Shown here in pieces: positions 62,472-64,000 of a DNA stretch of 64,000 nt. Source of the stretch: Vespula vulgaris (Eukaryota; Arthropoda; Insecta; Hymenoptera; Vespidae); contig NC_066586.1 of NCBI RefSeq assembly GCF_905475345.1, positions 8,228,400 through 8,292,399 of the forward strand, given 5' to 3'. The notes below the pieces were generated by a model. It made no database searches and was not told the origin of the DNA. It was given only the letters and a program-made list of their open reading frames with translations. Position numbers and translations under genes: made by a program. Within the stretch, counting starts at the first letter, position 1; each line of letters starts with the position of its first letter.

Positions 62472-63623
62472 GTGTTTGTACAGCTTAGTATTACAAAGAC
62501 CATGTATCTTCTGTACTCAAACGCCGAGATGAGAGACATCTATTTCATGCATGAACTAGCAAATGGAAATAGCCGCATATGTGTAGCGCAGCGTCTTTAT
62601 CGAGAATCTTATCCAGACCGACGATGTCCAAGAAAGTATACGTTTGTGGTTATTTATTAGCGCTTTGGAGAGACAGGATGCTTTCAGCCTCGCATCGTTG
62701 ATAGGGGCCGTGAAAGGTATGTTCGAACAGCCCAGGTTAAAGAGCAGGTGTTTGGCAGGATCTCGGAAGAAGTGGGAAGGTCTATATGACGGATAATCGG
62801 TGATATTGCTGTCTCACATAAGAGTTTGTGGAGAGTTTCACGGGAATAGCTTCTCTCTGTCCATATCATGTGCAACGGGTGCAGGCGTTTTCACCAGCTG
62901 ACTACATACCCTCCACGAGTCATGTTTCGTGGCCGATATTTGCAACGATGCATTATAGACCTCATTTTCAGCAGCTCTATCTGCTTTTCGCAGAGATTAG
63001 GGAAAGTTCACGCGTGATGCCGTAGTGAATTATCAACGTTTGTAATAATATTCATAAACGGAGAGATACAAATCCACATGCTATTTCACAGTCACGGGAT
63101 CGGGAGTAGTTTTCGTGGAACGTCTGGACTGGCATCGTTGGCGAATATCTAATTGGACCGTGGTTTCTGCCGCGTAGGCTGAGTTGTGCCAATTATAGGC
63201 AATTTCTAGAAAACACGTAACCTACGTTACCAGACGATGTTCTATTACAGACGCGTCGTCAAATGCGGTTCGTGCATGATGGGTCTTCCGTTCATTTTAG
63301 TCACACTACCATGGACTATCTTGATCAACGGTACTTTGGTCGTTGGATTGGTAGAAGAAGATCCATTGCTTCGCCTGCACGTTTTCCGGACCTCAATCCC
63401 CTACATTTTTTTTTTTCTTTGGGCATACCTCAAACAACTTGTTTATGCCACACTGGTCCCTAACGTAGACATTCTACGTGACCGTATTCTGTATGGATGT
63501 CATCGCATTTGGAATACTGTCGAGATTCCTGTTCGGCAGAACATGAGGCGACGTATTGATGCTGAAGCAGGCCATTTCCAACATTTGTTGCGGTCAACAG
63601 ATATGACGAGTGAAGGACTTTAA
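62472..63623 (+). pseudogene. Decayed DDE transposase with N-terminal DUF4817 helix-turn-helix
   Basis: Fragments in different + frames follow the order of this arthropod transposase family, distantly related to mariner. From 62502: NAEMRDIYFMHELANGNSR and VAQRLYRESYPDRRCPRKYTF, the DUF4817-type HTH. From about 62845: PYHVQRVQAFSPADY. From 63263: RFVHDGSSVHFSH, the second catalytic Asp, then GRWIGRR and FPDLNPLHFF. From about 63415: WAYLKQLVYATLVPNVDILRDRILYG and the C-terminus to the stop at 63621-63623. Several stops and frameshifts occur, one in a T-run near 63408, and His replaces the expected acidic residue of PLDFF. The segment carrying the first catalytic Asp is garbled. It is a dead copy in the presumed TRIT1 intron, in the same orientation as the gene; ends and target duplication were not resolved. 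Confidence 0.85.
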
Positions 63624-64000
63624 TACAGATATGAAACGTTTCTGAATCTGGTTTAGCCTTCAAGCGTTTTTGAATCGTTCTGGTTTATATTGAAATTATT
63701 TCTTCCACAGAGTTACATAGTAAAATAGACTCTTAAAATTTAACCAAATATTTTAGAAATATTCTAGATACAGGTTGTAAAAATACTGGTGCATTCAAAC
63801 GTTGGGTTATGATGAAGGAGATCATTATATTTATATCGAAGATAAGAACCACTACTCTATTTAACAGTTTTCATAACTATCAAATAGGACATGAGTAATT
63901 CAATCGATATTACAAATTCGGATATAATTCTATTCTGACGTATACTCGTATGTTCATTATTTAATTGATATTGTAAATGAAACTCCAAGATTTTCTAGGA
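63624..64000. other. Sequence after the transposase remnant, nothing recognised
   Basis: AT-rich, without open frames or simple repeats. It may contain the 3' terminus of the transposon (see ATTCAAACGTTGGGTTATGA at 63793) or just intron. Confidence 0.4.

Larger units (their letters stand above)
53694..64000 (+). other. Probable TRIT1 intron 1, continuing past the window
   Basis: Starts with GTGAGT. I searched by eye for a + strand exon coding the next conserved motif (VYKGLDI-like) and found none to the window end, so the intron is at least 10.3 kb or the gene is interrupted here. It contains GA, TA and AT-rich arrays, a decayed transposase and a repeat-like noncoding block. The open frames at 56543-56989 and 57545-57843 (minus) and 60906-61259 (plus) are unrecognised, and I do not call them genes. 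Confidence 0.6.

Noticed and set aside
1..64000. CRISPR arrays, operons, prophage or integron structures
   Set aside because: The direct repeats seen are simple microsatellites or minisatellites, and the genes have spliceosomal introns, so the DNA is eukaryotic.

Overview
The window looks like nuclear DNA of an insect, most likely a hymenopteran. It is strongly AT-rich but has many CpG-containing patches, dense (GA)n/(CT)n and (TA)n microsatellites, poly-T runs, very long introns and few genes. Two protein genes can be recognised, both on the + strand. Species cannot be set from the sequence alone.

Layout. 1-17.6 kb has no recognisable gene: a diverged tandem duplication at the left edge, microsatellites, and several CpG-rich patches that could be distal promoter or enhancer sequence. 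17.7-38.6 kb holds a Myc (diminutive-type) transcription factor gene. It has a short first coding exon (17737-17758, predicted), a second exon with the Myc boxes (21899-22684) and a last exon with the bHLH-leucine zipper (37889-38604). The introns are 4.1 kb and 15.2 kb; the second holds a hAT-type MITE, E-boxes and a CpG-rich promoter-like block. The spliced model encodes 507 residues. 38.6-53.4 kb is the Myc 3' UTR followed by repeat-rich sequence without a recognisable gene. At 53571-53693 lies the first coding exon of a tRNA dimethylallyltransferase (TRIT1/MiaA type). Its next exon is not found before the window ends, so the rest of the window is probably its first intron. That intron carries an AT-rich minisatellite and a decayed DDE transposase of the type with an N-terminal DUF4817 helix-turn-helix domain.

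Functionally, Myc drives growth, ribosome biogenesis and cell-cycle genes with Max, and TRIT1 makes the i6A37 modification of tRNAs, so both act on translation capacity. Nothing in the sequence shows direct coupling.

The most interesting points are in Myc. Myc box I keeps its SEDIWKKF core but lacks the TP..SP phosphodegron that normally follows, while a second TPPTS degron-like site is kept. An AT-hook-like motif and long Gln/His tracts lie before the bHLH. The large intron holds a cluster of NRF-1-like, palindromic and CRE sites. I found no CRISPR array, rRNA, convincing tRNA or large new gene system; most other open frames are microsatellite or poly-T artefacts.
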